Notes under the pieces: model-generated | Told to the model about the DNA's origin: nothing | Databases searched by the model: none | What the model saw: only the letters and a program-made list of their open reading frames with translations | Program-made: the position numbers and the translations under genes | Assembly (NCBI GenBank): GCA_017421915.1 | Contig: JAFOHG010000079.1 | Span: 1 to 39,290 of the forward strand | Length of the DNA: 39,290 nucleotides | Source: Cellulosilyticum sp. | GTDB taxonomy: Bacteria > Bacillota > Clostridia > Lachnospirales > Cellulosilyticaceae | Direction of reading: 5' to 3' | In this document: positions 15,105-24,853 of the stretch, in pieces | Layout of the letters: each line of letters opens with the position of its first letter | Position numbering within the stretch: the stretch's first letter is position 1

Positions 15105-16559
15105 ATGAAACTTAAGGATTTATTATCAGGAATTAATTATACATGTATTACAGGTAACACGGAGCAAGAGATTGATCAAGTGATTTACGACTCGCGTATA
15201 AAAACAAAAAAAGGATTATTTATTGCAATAGAAGGCTATCAAACAGATGGTCATAAATATATTGAGCCGGCTATTGAAAATGGTGCATGTGTTGTACTTG
15301 TTCAAAAACCTATTTATATAGAAGCAAAAGATGTGACAATTATTCAGACAGATGACACAAGACTTGCAATGGCAAAGATTGCAAATAATCAATATCAACA
15401 TCCCTCAAGTAATTTTAAACTGGTAGGTGTAACAGGGACTAATGGGAAAACAAGTATCACTTTTCTACTTGGTCAAATTTTAGAAGCATATAAACAAAAA
15501 GTAGGGATTATTGGAACAATTGAAAATCGCATTGGAAATCAAGTGTTAAAGGCAGAGCGTACAACGCCTGAATCACTGGACTTACAAAGACTATTTAGAA
15601 AAATGGCAGATGAAAAAGTAGATACAGCAATGATGGAAGTTTCTTCTCATGCCTTGGAATTAAAAAGAACAGTAGGTTCAGAGTTCAAAGTAGGTATTTT
15701 TACAAACTTAACACAAGACCATTTAGACTTTCATAAAACAATGGAAAACTATGCAAAAGCTAAAGCTAAGCTATTTAAATGCTGTGAAGTAGGTATTGTA
15801 AATAGAGATAGTGAATATACTCAGCTTATTACAGAAGGGGCAACTTGTAAACTTGTAACATATGGTATTGATCATGAGGCAGATTATCATGCGAAGAATA
15901 TTCAGATTACAGCTGCAGGTGTAACTTATACTTTAAATACGCCAGAAGGTGAGTTTGAGGTTTGTGTACCAATTCCAGGTAAGTTTACAGTGTATAATAC
16001 ACTAGCAGTTATTGCAGCAGCAAGACAACTAGAAATTCCTATGGAACATATTTTAAAAGCCTTAACTGAAGTAGCAGGTGTACCAGGGCGTGTGCAATCT
16101 TTTACATCTCAAAAAGGTTATAGTGTACTAGTAGATTATGCGCATACACCAGATGGACTTGAAAATGTTCTTGAAACAATAAAAGAATTTGTTAAGGGAC
16201 GTATTATTACAGTATTTGGTTGTGGTGGAGATCGTGATGCAACGAAAAGACCAATTATGGGAAGAATTGCTGCACAATATTCAGATCATGTCATTATTAC
16301 ATCAGATAATCCACGTACAGAAGATCCATTTAAAATTTTAGATCAAGTAGAAGTTGGGGTTAAAGAGTTTGCTAAGAATTATGATAAGGTAGAAGACCGT
16401 GAAAGTGCGATTAAAATGGCACTTCAAGAAGCAAAAGCAGAAGATGTTGTTTTAATTGCAGGAAAGGGACATGAAAATTATCAAATTTTAAAAGATCGTA
16501 TTATTCATTTTGACGACTGTGAAGTAGTAAGAAATTATTTGCAGGAGGAGCAAAAATGA
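15105..16559 (+). CDS. murE: UDP-MurNAc-L-Ala-D-Glu:meso-diaminopimelate ligase MurE
   Basis: A 484-aa cytoplasmic ATP-dependent amino acid ligase adding the third residue of the peptidoglycan stem. The P-loop GVTGTNGKTS lies near residues 108-117; the TTPESLDLQ and MEVSSHALE blocks follow. The DNPR motif (SDNPRTEDP, about 404-412) is the mark of meso-DAP rather than Lys specificity, so the organism has DAP-type peptidoglycan. The start has AAAGGAGGG. The stop overlaps the murF start (ATGA), which implies coupling. An extended -10 promoter lies upstream. Confidence 0.97.
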   Translation: MKLKDLLSGINYTCITGNTEQEIDQVIYDSRIKTKKGLFIAIEGYQTDGHKYIEPAIENGACVVLVQKPIYIEAKDVTIIQTDDTRLAMAKIANNQYQHPSSNFKLVGVTGTNGKTSITFLLGQILEAYKQKVGIIGTIENRIGNQVLKAERTTPESLDLQRLFRKMADEKVDTAMMEVSSHALELKRTVGSEFKVGIFTNLTQDHLDFHKTMENYAKAKAKLFKCCEVGIVNRDSEYTQLITEGATCKLVTYGIDHEADYHAKNIQITAAGVTYTLNTPEGEFEVCVPIPGKFTVYNTLAVIAAARQLEIPMEHILKALTEVAGVPGRVQSFTSQKGYSVLVDYAHTPDGLENVLETIKEFVKGRIITVFGCGGDRDATKRPIMGRIAAQYSDHVIITSDNPRTEDPFKILDQVEVGVKEFAKNYDKVEDRESAIKMALQEAKAEDVVLIAGKGHENYQILKDRIIHFDDCEVVRNYLQEEQK

Positions 16560-17926
16560 GATTAAAAATCCAAGATATAGTAGCAGCAGTAAATGGGAAG
16601 CTATTAGTAAACCCTACACAAGGTGAATGGATTGAGACGATTACAACAGATTCTAGACAGATGATACAAAGCGGACTATTTATTCCATTAAAAGGTGAGC
16701 GTTTTGATGGGCATAACTTTATAGATGAGGTATATCATAAAGGTGCAATTGCAACATTGACCATGGAAGAGCAAATAAGAGATACAAGACTTATAACCAT
16801 TTGGGTGGAAGATACACAAAAAGCTTTGTTAGATTTAGCAAGATTTTATCGTAAGAGTTTTGAAATACCTGTTGTGGGGATTACAGGTAGTGTAGGAAAA
16901 ACAAGTACAAAAGAAATCATTGCGGCTACTCTTAGTGGAAAATGGAAAGTGCATAAAACGGAAGGAAACTTTAATAATGAAATTGGTTTACCACTCACTT
17001 TATTTAAACTAGATGAAACAAGCCAAGTAGCTGTTATTGAGATGGGAATGAATCACTTCGGAGAAATTCATAACTTAACGACAACTGCTTTGCCAGATGT
17101 GGCAGTAATCACTAATGTTGGAACATCACATATTGAAAATCTAGGAAGTAGAGAAGGGATCTTAAAGGCTAAATTAGAGATCTTAGATGGTTTAAAAAGT
17201 AATGGACTTTTAGTAATTAATGGAGACAATGATTTACTTAGTACAGTTAAAAACTTACCTGTTCAAACAGTAACATATGGACTTAATTCAAAAAATGACT
17301 ATTGGGCAGATCATATTGTAAGTGAAGGAATGTATACATGTGCAGATGTAATGACACCGAATCATCAATATAAGATTCGTATTAAAGCATTAGGTGAGCA
17401 TATGGTTTATAATACACTTGCAGCAATAGCAATAGCAGAGCATTATCATTTAAATGAAACAGAAATCATACAAGGACTTGCAAGTTATGAGCCAACGAAG
17501 ATGCGTATGCAGATTACAGAATTAGAAAATAACATAACTGTTATGGATGACACATATAATGCAAGTCCAGATTCAATGAAGGCAGCTCTAAAAGTACTTA
17601 TGAACTATCAAAGCAATGGTAGAAAAGTAGCTATTTTAGGTGACATGTTTGAGATGGGAGAGTTTGCACCACAGCTTCATCAAGAAGTGGGGCGTTTTGC
17701 TCAAGAGCTTCAGGTGGATTTACTAATTCCTGTAGGTGAGTTAGCAAAATATATTGAACAAGGGTATAAAATGGCAGGTGGAAAAGATATTAATTATTTT
17801 CCAACTAAAGAAGCTTTTTTAGCTAAGATGCCTGAACTTATTCGAGAAGAAGATTGTATCCTTTTTAAAGCTTCTAGAGGAATGCACTTTGAAACATTAG
17901 TGGAAGAAGTGGGAAAGGTGAAGTAA
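16556..17926 (+). CDS. murF: UDP-MurNAc-tripeptide:D-alanyl-D-alanine ligase MurF
   Basis: A 456-aa ligase that adds the D-Ala-D-Ala dipeptide to the UDP-MurNAc tripeptide. The N-terminal domain has TTDSRQ (substrate recognition), the P-loop GITGSVGKTSTKE lies near residues 106-118, then TEGNFNNEIGLPLT, and the DDTYNASPDSM block near 331-341. It overlaps murE by four bases (ATGA) and is followed after one base by mraY. The ribosome binding site GGAGGAG lies inside the end of murE. Confidence 0.97.
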   Translation: MRLKIQDIVAAVNGKLLVNPTQGEWIETITTDSRQMIQSGLFIPLKGERFDGHNFIDEVYHKGAIATLTMEEQIRDTRLITIWVEDTQKALLDLARFYRKSFEIPVVGITGSVGKTSTKEIIAATLSGKWKVHKTEGNFNNEIGLPLTLFKLDETSQVAVIEMGMNHFGEIHNLTTTALPDVAVITNVGTSHIENLGSREGILKAKLEILDGLKSNGLLVINGDNDLLSTVKNLPVQTVTYGLNSKNDYWADHIVSEGMYTCADVMTPNHQYKIRIKALGEHMVYNTLAAIAIAEHYHLNETEIIQGLASYEPTKMRMQITELENNITVMDDTYNASPDSMKAALKVLMNYQSNGRKVAILGDMFEMGEFAPQLHQEVGRFAQELQVDLLIPVGELAKYIEQGYKMAGGKDINYFPTKEAFLAKMPELIREEDCILFKASRGMHFETLVEEVGKVK

Positions 17927-17927
17927 G

Positions 17928-18881
17928 ATGAAAAATGAAGCCATTTATGCAGTACTCCTAGCATTCTTTTTAAATATAGTCATTAGTCCTTTTGCAATAC
18001 CATTACTTAAGCGGTTGAAATTTGGGCAAAATGTAAGAAATGATGGTCCAGGTACACATTTAAAAAAAATGGGAACACCGACAATGGGTGGCATTATTAT
18101 TCTACTGAGTATGGTTACAGCGACTATTTTCTTTTTAAAAGAAAATGAAGCTGTACAGACCATTTTATTTGTAACAGTTGGATTTGGAGTAATTGGTTTT
18201 ATAGATGACTATATTAAAGTGGTGAAAAAGCGATCATTAGGATTAACGCCTATGCAGAAAATTATCGGGCAACTTATTATAACTTGTGTATTTGCTTATT
18301 TACTGACAACTTATGTGGGAATAGATACGAGTATTATCATTCCTTTTACAGGAAGAATAACATGGGATTTAGGCATATTCTATTGGCCATTTTTAATATT
18401 TACTGTTTTGGCGGTTGTGAATGCAGTAAATTTAACAGATGGTATAGATGGCCTTGCAGCGAGTGTAACTGTATTAGTGGCGACATTTTTTGCAGCAATT
18501 GCCTTAATGTTAAGAAGTGAATCTGTACCTGTAGCAGCAGCAACAGTAGGAAGTTTATTAGGTTTTTTACTATTTAATAGTTATCCTGCTAAGGTATTTA
18601 TGGGAGATACAGGTTCATTGGCATTAGGGGGATTTGTTGTTTCTATGGCATTTGTTTTACAAATGCCACTATTTATTCTGATAGTAGGTATTATTTATGT
18701 AATTGAAAATGTGTCTGTTATTTTACAAGTGCTTTATTTTAAAAAAACAAGGAAAAGATTATTAAAAATGGCACCTATTCATCATCATTTAGAATTAGGT
18801 GGATGGCCTGAAACAAAGGTAGTAACAGTATTTTCAGTTATTACAACAGTAATGTGTATTATTGGATTTATGGCGGTATAA
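17928..18881 (+). CDS. mraY: Phospho-N-acetylmuramoyl-pentapeptide-transferase MraY
   Basis: A 317-aa polytopic membrane enzyme that moves phospho-MurNAc-pentapeptide from UDP to undecaprenyl phosphate, forming lipid I. Signature blocks: GTPTMGG near residues 49-55, the catalytic DDYIKV (about 88-93), NLTDGIDGLA (about 166-175), GDTGSLALGG (about 226-235) and the APIHHHLELGG loop near 285-295. About ten membrane segments are expected. It starts one base after the murF stop, with GGAAAGGTG inside murF. Confidence 0.97.
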   Translation: MKNEAIYAVLLAFFLNIVISPFAIPLLKRLKFGQNVRNDGPGTHLKKMGTPTMGGIIILLSMVTATIFFLKENEAVQTILFVTVGFGVIGFIDDYIKVVKKRSLGLTPMQKIIGQLIITCVFAYLLTTYVGIDTSIIIPFTGRITWDLGIFYWPFLIFTVLAVVNAVNLTDGIDGLAASVTVLVATFFAAIALMLRSESVPVAAATVGSLLGFLLFNSYPAKVFMGDTGSLALGGFVVSMAFVLQMPLFILIVGIIYVIENVSVILQVLYFKKTRKRLLKMAPIHHHLELGGWPETKVVTVFSVITTVMCIIGFMAV

Positions 18882-18893
18882 GGAGGAATTTAA

Positions 18894-20267
18894 GTGAAAC
18901 TTAAAGACAAAAAGGTATTAGTAGTTGGTAATGCACGTAGTGGTATTGGGGCAGCTAAATTGGCATATCAACAAGGTGCTAAGGTATGTATTTATGATGG
19001 GAAACCATATGAAAAGTGGGATGCTTCTATGAAGCAGATGATTGATCAAATGAAGGCTTCTGGAGTAGAATATGCTTTAGGTTTGGAGCCTGATGTAGCC
19101 CAATTTGATTTGGTAATTCTAAGTCCAGGTGTATCGCCTGAAATTGAATTAGTTCAAAAAGTAAAGGCTAAAGGGATCATGGTTACAGGTGAGTTTGAAT
19201 TTGCTTCCTGGTATTGTAAAGCACCTATTGTAGCTATTACTGGTACAAATGGTAAAACAACAACTACTACGTTAGTAGGTGAAATGATGAAAGCTTTTAA
19301 TCCAGAAACTTATGTAGTAGGGAATATTGGAAATGCTTTTAGTGAAGCAGTAGAACAAATCCCGGAATCTGGTATTGTTGTTGCAGAGGTTAGTAGTTTT
19401 CAATTAGAAACAGCAAATACTTTTCATCCTAAAGTGAGTGCACTTTTAAATATTACACCAGATCATTTAAATCGACATGGCACAATGGAAAACTATTGTA
19501 GAGCAAAATATCAAATTTTTGCAAATCAAGCACCTAACGATTTTACTATTTTAAATACAAAAGATGAATATTATGAAGAGGCAAAAGTACATGTTAAAGG
19601 GAAATTAATAGAGTTTTCTACAACAATGGTGCCAACATGTGGTGCTTATACTTCAGAAGGAATATTATATGAAAATATCTATGGAGAAGCTCATGAAATA
19701 TGTACAATTGAAGAGCTTAAAATTAAAGGCACACACAATGTGGAAAATGCATTAGCAGCTTTAGCAATAGGAGCGGCATTTGGGGTACCTAGAAAATTAA
19801 TGAGAGAGGTACTTGTTAACTTTAAAGGTGTAGAACATCGTACTGAATATGTTACAACTAAAAAAGGTGTTGATTTCTTTAATGATTCTAAAGCGACCAA
19901 TACAGATGCAGCTATAGCAGGATTAGTTGGATTAAGTAGTTTAAACAAACCGATTAGACTCATTGCAGGTGGAATGGATAAGAAAATTAGTTTTACCGAT
20001 TGGGTAAAATTATTTAAGGGTCGAGTTGCTAAAGTTTATATTATTGGTGAAACAAAAATGCAGATTATAGATGAGTGTGAAGCTGTAGATTACAAGGACT
20101 ATGAGACTTTTGATACATTGGAGCAAGCAATAGATAAAGCATACAAAGAAAGCAAATCTGGAGAGTGTATCCTTCTTTCTCCTGCATGTGCAAGTTGGGA
20201 TATGTTTGAAAGTTATGAGCAAAGAGGAAAAATATTTAAAGATTTTGTGAATCAATTGGAAGGATGA
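18894..20267 (+). CDS. murD: UDP-N-acetylmuramoyl-L-alanine:D-glutamate ligase MurD
   Basis: A 457-aa cytoplasmic ligase that adds D-Glu to UDP-MurNAc-L-Ala. The N-terminal Rossmann domain (VVGNARSGIGAAKL) is followed by the P-loop AITGTNGKTTTT near residues 113-124, SSFQLE, NITPDHLNRHG, HRTEYV and FNDSKATNTDA, all standard MurD blocks. It uses a GTG start, seven bases after AAGGAGG. The next gene begins four bases after the stop. Confidence 0.97.
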   Translation: MKLKDKKVLVVGNARSGIGAAKLAYQQGAKVCIYDGKPYEKWDASMKQMIDQMKASGVEYALGLEPDVAQFDLVILSPGVSPEIELVQKVKAKGIMVTGEFEFASWYCKAPIVAITGTNGKTTTTTLVGEMMKAFNPETYVVGNIGNAFSEAVEQIPESGIVVAEVSSFQLETANTFHPKVSALLNITPDHLNRHGTMENYCRAKYQIFANQAPNDFTILNTKDEYYEEAKVHVKGKLIEFSTTMVPTCGAYTSEGILYENIYGEAHEICTIEELKIKGTHNVENALAALAIGAAFGVPRKLMREVLVNFKGVEHRTEYVTTKKGVDFFNDSKATNTDAAIAGLVGLSSLNKPIRLIAGGMDKKISFTDWVKLFKGRVAKVYIIGETKMQIIDECEAVDYKDYETFDTLEQAIDKAYKESKSGECILLSPACASWDMFESYEQRGKIFKDFVNQLEG

Positions 20268-20271
20268 GGAA

Positions 20272-21483
20272 ATGCAAACTGCGACATCAACAAACCTTAC
20301 AAAGAAGAGAAAAAAAAGTAAGCAAGGTACACCTGATTTTGTATTATTAGGACTTCTTATTTTAATTGTAGCATTTGGCGTTGTTATGGTTTATAGTGCT
20401 AGCTATGATTATGCTACAACTAAAGGTTGGACAGCTACTCATTTTGCGAAAAAGCAATTAGGATTTGGGCTTATTGGTATTGCGGTAATGTTGTGGGTTA
20501 CTTTTAGATTTGATTATCATATTTGTACTAACCGTGGATTGGTACAGTGGTTTTATGGGATTAGTGTAATTTTGGCTATTAGTGTACGTTTTATAGGGAT
20601 TGAAGCAAATGGAGCAAAAAGATGGATTGGGATAGGACCTATACAAGTACAACCTTCTGAGTTTGTAAAGTTAGCTGTTATCTTGATGGTTACCTCATAT
20701 ATCATTCGTAATCGGCGAACGATGAATCAAGCCAAAACGAGATTAGGAGCATGGGCTATTGTTGGGATCCCAGCTTTAATTGTTACAGTAGTTGGAAGTA
20801 ACTTAAGTTCTGGAATTGTTATTCTCGGAATAGGTGCTATTATTATTTTTTCAGCTAGTCCTAAAATCTTGCATTATTTTGGATTATTATTTATAGGTGT
20901 GGTAGGAGTTATGGGCGTACGTCAATTAGCAATACATACACCTCAAGGTAAGGATACAACAATACCAATTGTTAAAGACATATTACCAGCATATCGAATT
21001 GATCGTATTAGAGCGTGGACAGATCCTTTTTCAGACCCGCTTGAAGACGGCTATCAAACAATTCAGGCTTTATATGCAGTAGGTTCAGGAGGCCTTTTTG
21101 GAAAAGGATTATCTCAAGGTGTTCAAAAATTAGGATTTATGCCAGAGCCTTATAATGATATTATCTTTGCCGTAATCTGTGAGGAGTTAGGTTTAGTAGG
21201 TGCATTAGTACTAATGACAGCGTATGGAATTGTTGTACTACGAGGGATGGCTATAGCGATGCGGGCACCAGATTATGCAGGAGCATTTATTGCTATAGGT
21301 ATTAGTAGCATGATAGGTATTCAAGCTATTATTAATATAGCAGTAAATACCAATACAATTCCAACAACAGGAATGCAATTACCACTAGTAAGTTATGGTG
21401 GAACGGCTCTTATAGTACTTTTAGCTACACTGGGACTACTTCTTAATATATCTAGATATTCTAGTATTGAGAAATTAGACTAG
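20272..21483 (+). CDS. spoVE: SEDS peptidoglycan glycosyltransferase, FtsW/SpoVE type
   Basis: A 403-aa polytopic SEDS protein that polymerises lipid II together with a class B PBP. A basic cytoplasmic N-terminus (residues 1-20) is followed by about ten helices. Conserved blocks are MVYSAS, the ANGAKRWIGIGPIQVQPSEF stretch near residues 109-128, FGKGLSQGVQKLGFMPEPYNDI split by a Gly turn, and PTTGMQLPLVSYGG near the C-terminus. FtsW and SpoVE cannot be told apart by these motifs; the dcw position between murD and murA in a spore former is where Bacillus has spoVE. With two PBPs nearby, one SEDS protein may serve both. Confidence 0.9.
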   Translation: MQTATSTNLTKKRKKSKQGTPDFVLLGLLILIVAFGVVMVYSASYDYATTKGWTATHFAKKQLGFGLIGIAVMLWVTFRFDYHICTNRGLVQWFYGISVILAISVRFIGIEANGAKRWIGIGPIQVQPSEFVKLAVILMVTSYIIRNRRTMNQAKTRLGAWAIVGIPALIVTVVGSNLSSGIVILGIGAIIIFSASPKILHYFGLLFIGVVGVMGVRQLAIHTPQGKDTTIPIVKDILPAYRIDRIRAWTDPFSDPLEDGYQTIQALYAVGSGGLFGKGLSQGVQKLGFMPEPYNDIIFAVICEELGLVGALVLMTAYGIVVLRGMAIAMRAPDYAGAFIAIGISSMIGIQAIINIAVNTNTIPTTGMQLPLVSYGGTALIVLLATLGLLLNISRYSSIEKLD

Positions 21484-21558
21484 GAATAAGTCACATATTT
21501 TATTTTTTGGAATAAAATGACTGTATAGAAGCTTACCTATTCCAGGAGGTGCTCTTTA

Positions 21559-22809
21559 ATGAGTCAGTATGTGATTACAGGAGGTAGGCGACTAGAAGGT
21601 GAATTGCAGATTGATGGAAGTAAAAATGCAGTTCTCCCCATTATCGCAGCAACTTTACTAAATGAAGATATAACTTATATAAATAACTGCCCTAAGATTT
21701 TAGATGTTAAGATTATGATTGAAATTTTAGAGCAGTTAGGTTGTCATATAGAGTGGCAGGAACAAACGTTAGTTATTGACACACGACATTTATCAAATTA
21801 TATACTCAATGAATCACTTGTAAAGAAAATGCGTTCATCTATTATTCTATTAGGTGCATTAATGGGAAGATGTGGAGAAGCTCAGATTAGTCAGCCAGGT
21901 GGTTGTCAACTAGGAGCAAGACCAATTAACTTGCATCTTGAAGCTTTAAAGAAAATGAATGTAGATATTTCAGAAGTAGAGGGAATCATCCACTGTAAAA
22001 CTTTACACCTTCAAGGCGCCAAAATAAACCTAAAATTTCCAAGTGTAGGAGCTACAGAAAATATTATGTTAGCTGCTGCAAAAGGTGAGGGTGTTACCAT
22101 TATTTATAATGCAGCAAGAGAACCAGAGATTGTTGATCTCCAAGATTTCTTAGTATCCTGTGGTGCTAAAGTCGAGGGGGCAGGAACTTCAACTATTCTC
22201 ATTCAAGGTGTAACAAGATTAAGCGGTACAACATATCAAGTTATACCTGATCGTATTATTGCAGGAACTTATCTTACAGCAGCTGCTATGACAAGAGGAA
22301 CTATTATATTAAATGATGTTCGAAATGAGCATTTAGTGACAATGACAGAAAAACTTGAAATGATGGGATGTCAAATTATTCATGAAAAAAATAGAGTCAT
22401 TTTATCGAGTCCTAAAGTACTAAAAGGGATTAATATCATTACAGAACCTCACCCAGGTTTTCCAACTGATATGCAGTCACAAATGATGGCATTACTTTGT
22501 ACTTGTCAAGGGTCAACATTTATTAAAGAAAATTTATTTGAAGCAAGATTTAAAATTGTTGATGAACTAAACAAGATGGGGGCAGCCATTAAGATAAAGG
22601 ATTGTACGGCATACATTGAAGGTGAGAAAGCACTTCATGGTGAAACAATTTGTGCAAAAGATTTAAGAGGCGGAGCAGCATTAGTTTTAGCGGGTTTAGT
22701 AGCAGAAGGGTGTACAATTGTTAAACAAATAGAGCATATAGAAAGAGGATATCAAAACATTATATTAGACTTATCAAAATTAGGTGCTCATATACAAGAA
22801 AGGAAGTAA
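21559..22809 (+). CDS. murA: UDP-N-acetylglucosamine 1-carboxyvinyltransferase MurA
   Basis: A 416-aa enzyme that adds enolpyruvate from PEP to UDP-GlcNAc, the first committed step of peptidoglycan synthesis and the target of fosfomycin. Blocks: GSKNAVLPI near residues 20-28, MRSSIILLGALMGR, and the active-site loop PGGCQLGARPINLHLEAL with the catalytic Cys near residue 116, then FPSVGATENIMLAA and HPGFPTDMQSQ. The Cys (not Asp) means normal fosfomycin chemistry is expected. The ribosome binding site is CCAGGAGGTG. Position downstream of spoVE is usual in Clostridia; murG and murB are not beside it here. Confidence 0.95.
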   Translation: MSQYVITGGRRLEGELQIDGSKNAVLPIIAATLLNEDITYINNCPKILDVKIMIEILEQLGCHIEWQEQTLVIDTRHLSNYILNESLVKKMRSSIILLGALMGRCGEAQISQPGGCQLGARPINLHLEALKKMNVDISEVEGIIHCKTLHLQGAKINLKFPSVGATENIMLAAAKGEGVTIIYNAAREPEIVDLQDFLVSCGAKVEGAGTSTILIQGVTRLSGTTYQVIPDRIIAGTYLTAAAMTRGTIILNDVRNEHLVTMTEKLEMMGCQIIHEKNRVILSSPKVLKGINIITEPHPGFPTDMQSQMMALLCTCQGSTFIKENLFEARFKIVDELNKMGAAIKIKDCTAYIEGEKALHGETICAKDLRGGAALVLAGLVAEGCTIVKQIEHIERGYQNIILDLSKLGAHIQERK

Positions 22810-22813
22810 CTCT

Positions 22814-23536
22814 ATGAATAATGAACAAAAGACAAATAATAGAAAGATATATATAGGCATCATATTAGGGATTGCATCTCTTCTGTTATTTATGATGCCT
22901 ATTTGTTATGTTCATTCTATAGAAGTCAAAAATAATCAATATTATTCAGAAGATGAAATTATAGAGGCATCTGGCATTGAGAAGAAACATTTATTAGATT
23001 TAGCTTATTTTTCAGCGAAAGATAAATTATTAAATTTAGCCTATATTGCCCATGCGAATATAAACTATGAATTTCCTGGGAAAATAGTTATTGACTTAGT
23101 GGAAAAAGCACCTTATGTCTATGTTAAGTTTAAAGGAAACTATTTATGTTTAAATGAACAAGGACAAGTTATTGAACAAAGCCAGGAGAAATATCACGAA
23201 ATTCCGGTTATGGATGGACTTAAGTTTGAAAAATTTAAAGTAGGAGAAACTTTACCTATTTTAAATCAAGAGCATTGGTTTGTGGGACAGGAAGTAATGA
23301 CAGAATTGATTCAATATGATTATGTTAATAAAATAAAAGAAATTGATGTACATAACATGGAAGAAATTCACTTGTATGTTGATAAGTTAGATGTTATAAT
23401 GGGTGATATAGGAGATTTTGACAAAAAAATTGAAGTACTAATCCAAACTTATGAAGTTGAAGGCTATAGTATGGGTGAATTAGACATAAGCAAATGGATC
23501 AAAACCAAGCAGGCAACTTTAACGCGTATTACATAG
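22814..23536 (+). CDS. ftsQ: Cell division protein FtsQ/DivIB
   Basis: A 240-aa bitopic division protein. A polar N-terminus of 11 residues precedes one membrane helix (about 12-33) and an FtsQ-type POTRA domain beginning VHSIEVKNNQYYSEDEI, then a beta domain with the VEKAPYVYVKFKGNYLCLN stretch and a DGLKF turn. It forms a complex with FtsL and its FtsB-like partner at the septum. I start at ATG 22814, after AAAGGAAG, rather than at the in-frame ATG 22784, which lies inside murA. It sits 52 bases upstream of ftsZ. Confidence 0.9.
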   Translation: MNNEQKTNNRKIYIGIILGIASLLLFMMPICYVHSIEVKNNQYYSEDEIIEASGIEKKHLLDLAYFSAKDKLLNLAYIAHANINYEFPGKIVIDLVEKAPYVYVKFKGNYLCLNEQGQVIEQSQEKYHEIPVMDGLKFEKFKVGETLPILNQEHWFVGQEVMTELIQYDYVNKIKEIDVHNMEEIHLYVDKLDVIMGDIGDFDKKIEVLIQTYEVEGYSMGELDISKWIKTKQATLTRIT

Positions 23537-23588
23537 ATTGGTAGGACGATAAAAATATATATACTTGAGAATAAAGGGGGAGACAACG

Positions 23589-24725
23589 GTGCTCGAAATA
23601 TGGGAAAGTGAACTACAAGGTGCACAAATTAAGGTAATTGGTGTAGGTGGTGGTGGAAACAACGCTGTTGACCGTATGATTGAAAAGGGTCTAGATGGAG
23701 TTGAATTTATCACTGTTAACACAGATCATCAAGCTTTAGCAAGATCTGGTGCACCTACTAAAATACAAATTGGCGAAAAAATGACAAGAGGTTTAGGTGC
23801 AGGTGCAAATCCTGAAATTGGTACAAAATCTGCTGAAGAAAGTAAAGATGAAATTTTAGAAGCAATTAAAGGTGCAGATATGCTCTTTATTACTGCCGGT
23901 ATGGGTGGTGGTACTGGAACAGGAGCTGCTCCAGTTATTGCAAGCATTGCTAAAGAACAGGGAATATTAACAGTTGGTGTAGTTACAAAGCCTTTTTCTT
24001 TTGAAGGAAGAAAAAGAATGATTAATGCTGAAAAAGGTATTACAGAGCTTAAACAAAATGTTGATACACTTGTAGTTATTCCAAATGATAAAATTTTACA
24101 AGTTATAGATAAGAAGACAACTATGGTAGATGCGTTTAGTAGAGCAGATGATGTTCTTCAACAAGGTGTGCAAGGTATTACGGATTTAATTTCTAATCCA
24201 GGTATTATTAACCTTGACTTTGCTGATGTACGTACAATTATGAATAATAAAGGTGTAGCACACATGGGTATTGGACGTGCTACAGGTGAAAATAGAGCTG
24301 AAGAAGCTGTTAAGTATGCAATTAGTAGTCCGCTTCTAGACACAAGTATTGATGGGGCACGTTGTGTACTTGTTAATATGTGTGGTGGTGAATCTCTAGG
24401 ATTAATGGAAGCCAATGTAGGTATGGGATTAATTAGAGAAGCCGTTGATCCAGATGCTGAAATTATTTTTGGTACTTCAATTAATGAAAACTTAGGAGAA
24501 GAGATTATTATTACGGTTATTGCAACAGATTTTCAAAATGGAGATGTTTCACTTAATAATTTTAAACCTGTACAAGCACAACCTGTACAACAAGCTCCTA
24601 AAGAAGAAGCTGTGGCACATGAACAAGTTACAAGAGCGCATATGTCATCGGAGGAAGAGAGCAAATTTGCACCAATTAAAGATATTCAAGTGGAAATACC
24701 TCAATTCCTAAGAAGAAATCGATAA
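23589..24725 (+). CDS. ftsZ: Cell division GTPase FtsZ
   Basis: A 378-aa tubulin-like GTPase that forms the Z ring. The N-terminal [18 protein letters not shown], the tubulin signature [11 protein letters not shown] near residues 104-114, [11 protein letters not shown], and the acidic C-terminal linker ending in the conserved tail [10 protein letters not shown] are all present. I place the start at GTG 23589, seven bases after AAAGGGGGAG. A TTG at 23565 in the same frame would put that site inside the gene. A weak promoter (TTGGTA-16-TATACT, 23538-23565) may lie just upstream. ftsA is not present next to it. Confidence 0.97.
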   Translation: MLEIWESELQGAQIKVIGVGGGGNNAVDRMIEKGLDGVEFITVNTDHQALARSGAPTKIQIGEKMTRGLGAGANPEIGTKSAEESKDEILEAIKGADMLFITAGMGGGTGTGAAPVIASIAKEQGILTVGVVTKPFSFEGRKRMINAEKGITELKQNVDTLVVIPNDKILQVIDKKTTMVDAFSRADDVLQQGVQGITDLISNPGIINLDFADVRTIMNNKGVAHMGIGRATGENRAEEAVKYAISSPLLDTSIDGARCVLVNMCGGESLGLMEANVGMGLIREAVDPDAEIIFGTSINENLGEEIIITVIATDFQNGDVSLNNFKPVQAQPVQQAPKEEAVAHEQVTRAHMSSEEESKFAPIKDIQVEIPQFLRRNR

Positions 24726-24733
24726 GATGAATG

Positions 24734-24767
24734 AAAAAAGATACGATATTGTCGTATCTTTTTTTTT
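24734..24767 (+). terminator. Terminator of the dcw cluster after ftsZ
   Basis: A 13-bp stem (AAAAAAGATACGA with TCGTATCTTTTTT), a five-base loop and a nine-T run, immediately after ftsZ. It separates the dcw cluster from the spoIIG genes. Confidence 0.92.
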
Positions 24768-24781
24768 ATGCAATCTTTGTT

Positions 24782-24814
24782 TTTACAAAATTTGTGAATG
24801 AAATTAGATACAAT
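24782..24814 (+). promoter_or_regulatory. spoIIG-like promoter with a 21-bp spacer
   Basis: TTTACA (24782-24787) and TACAAT (24809-24814) are separated by 21 bases; nothing usable is found at 17. The B. subtilis spoIIG promoter is a sigma-A promoter with an over-long spacer (22 bp) that works only with Spo0A-P. No exact TGTCGAA box is visible nearby; TTGTGAA at about 24792 is a poor match. Confidence 0.5.
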
Positions 24815-24853
24815 GAGATAGGCAATAATAGAAGACGGATAGGAGGCGAATAG

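Noticed and set aside
21490..21521. Hairpin between spoVE and murA (GTCA-TTTTATT with AATAAAATGAC)
   Set aside because: It needs a four-base bulge, is almost all A-T and lacks a T-run. It is too weak to call a terminator or regulator.
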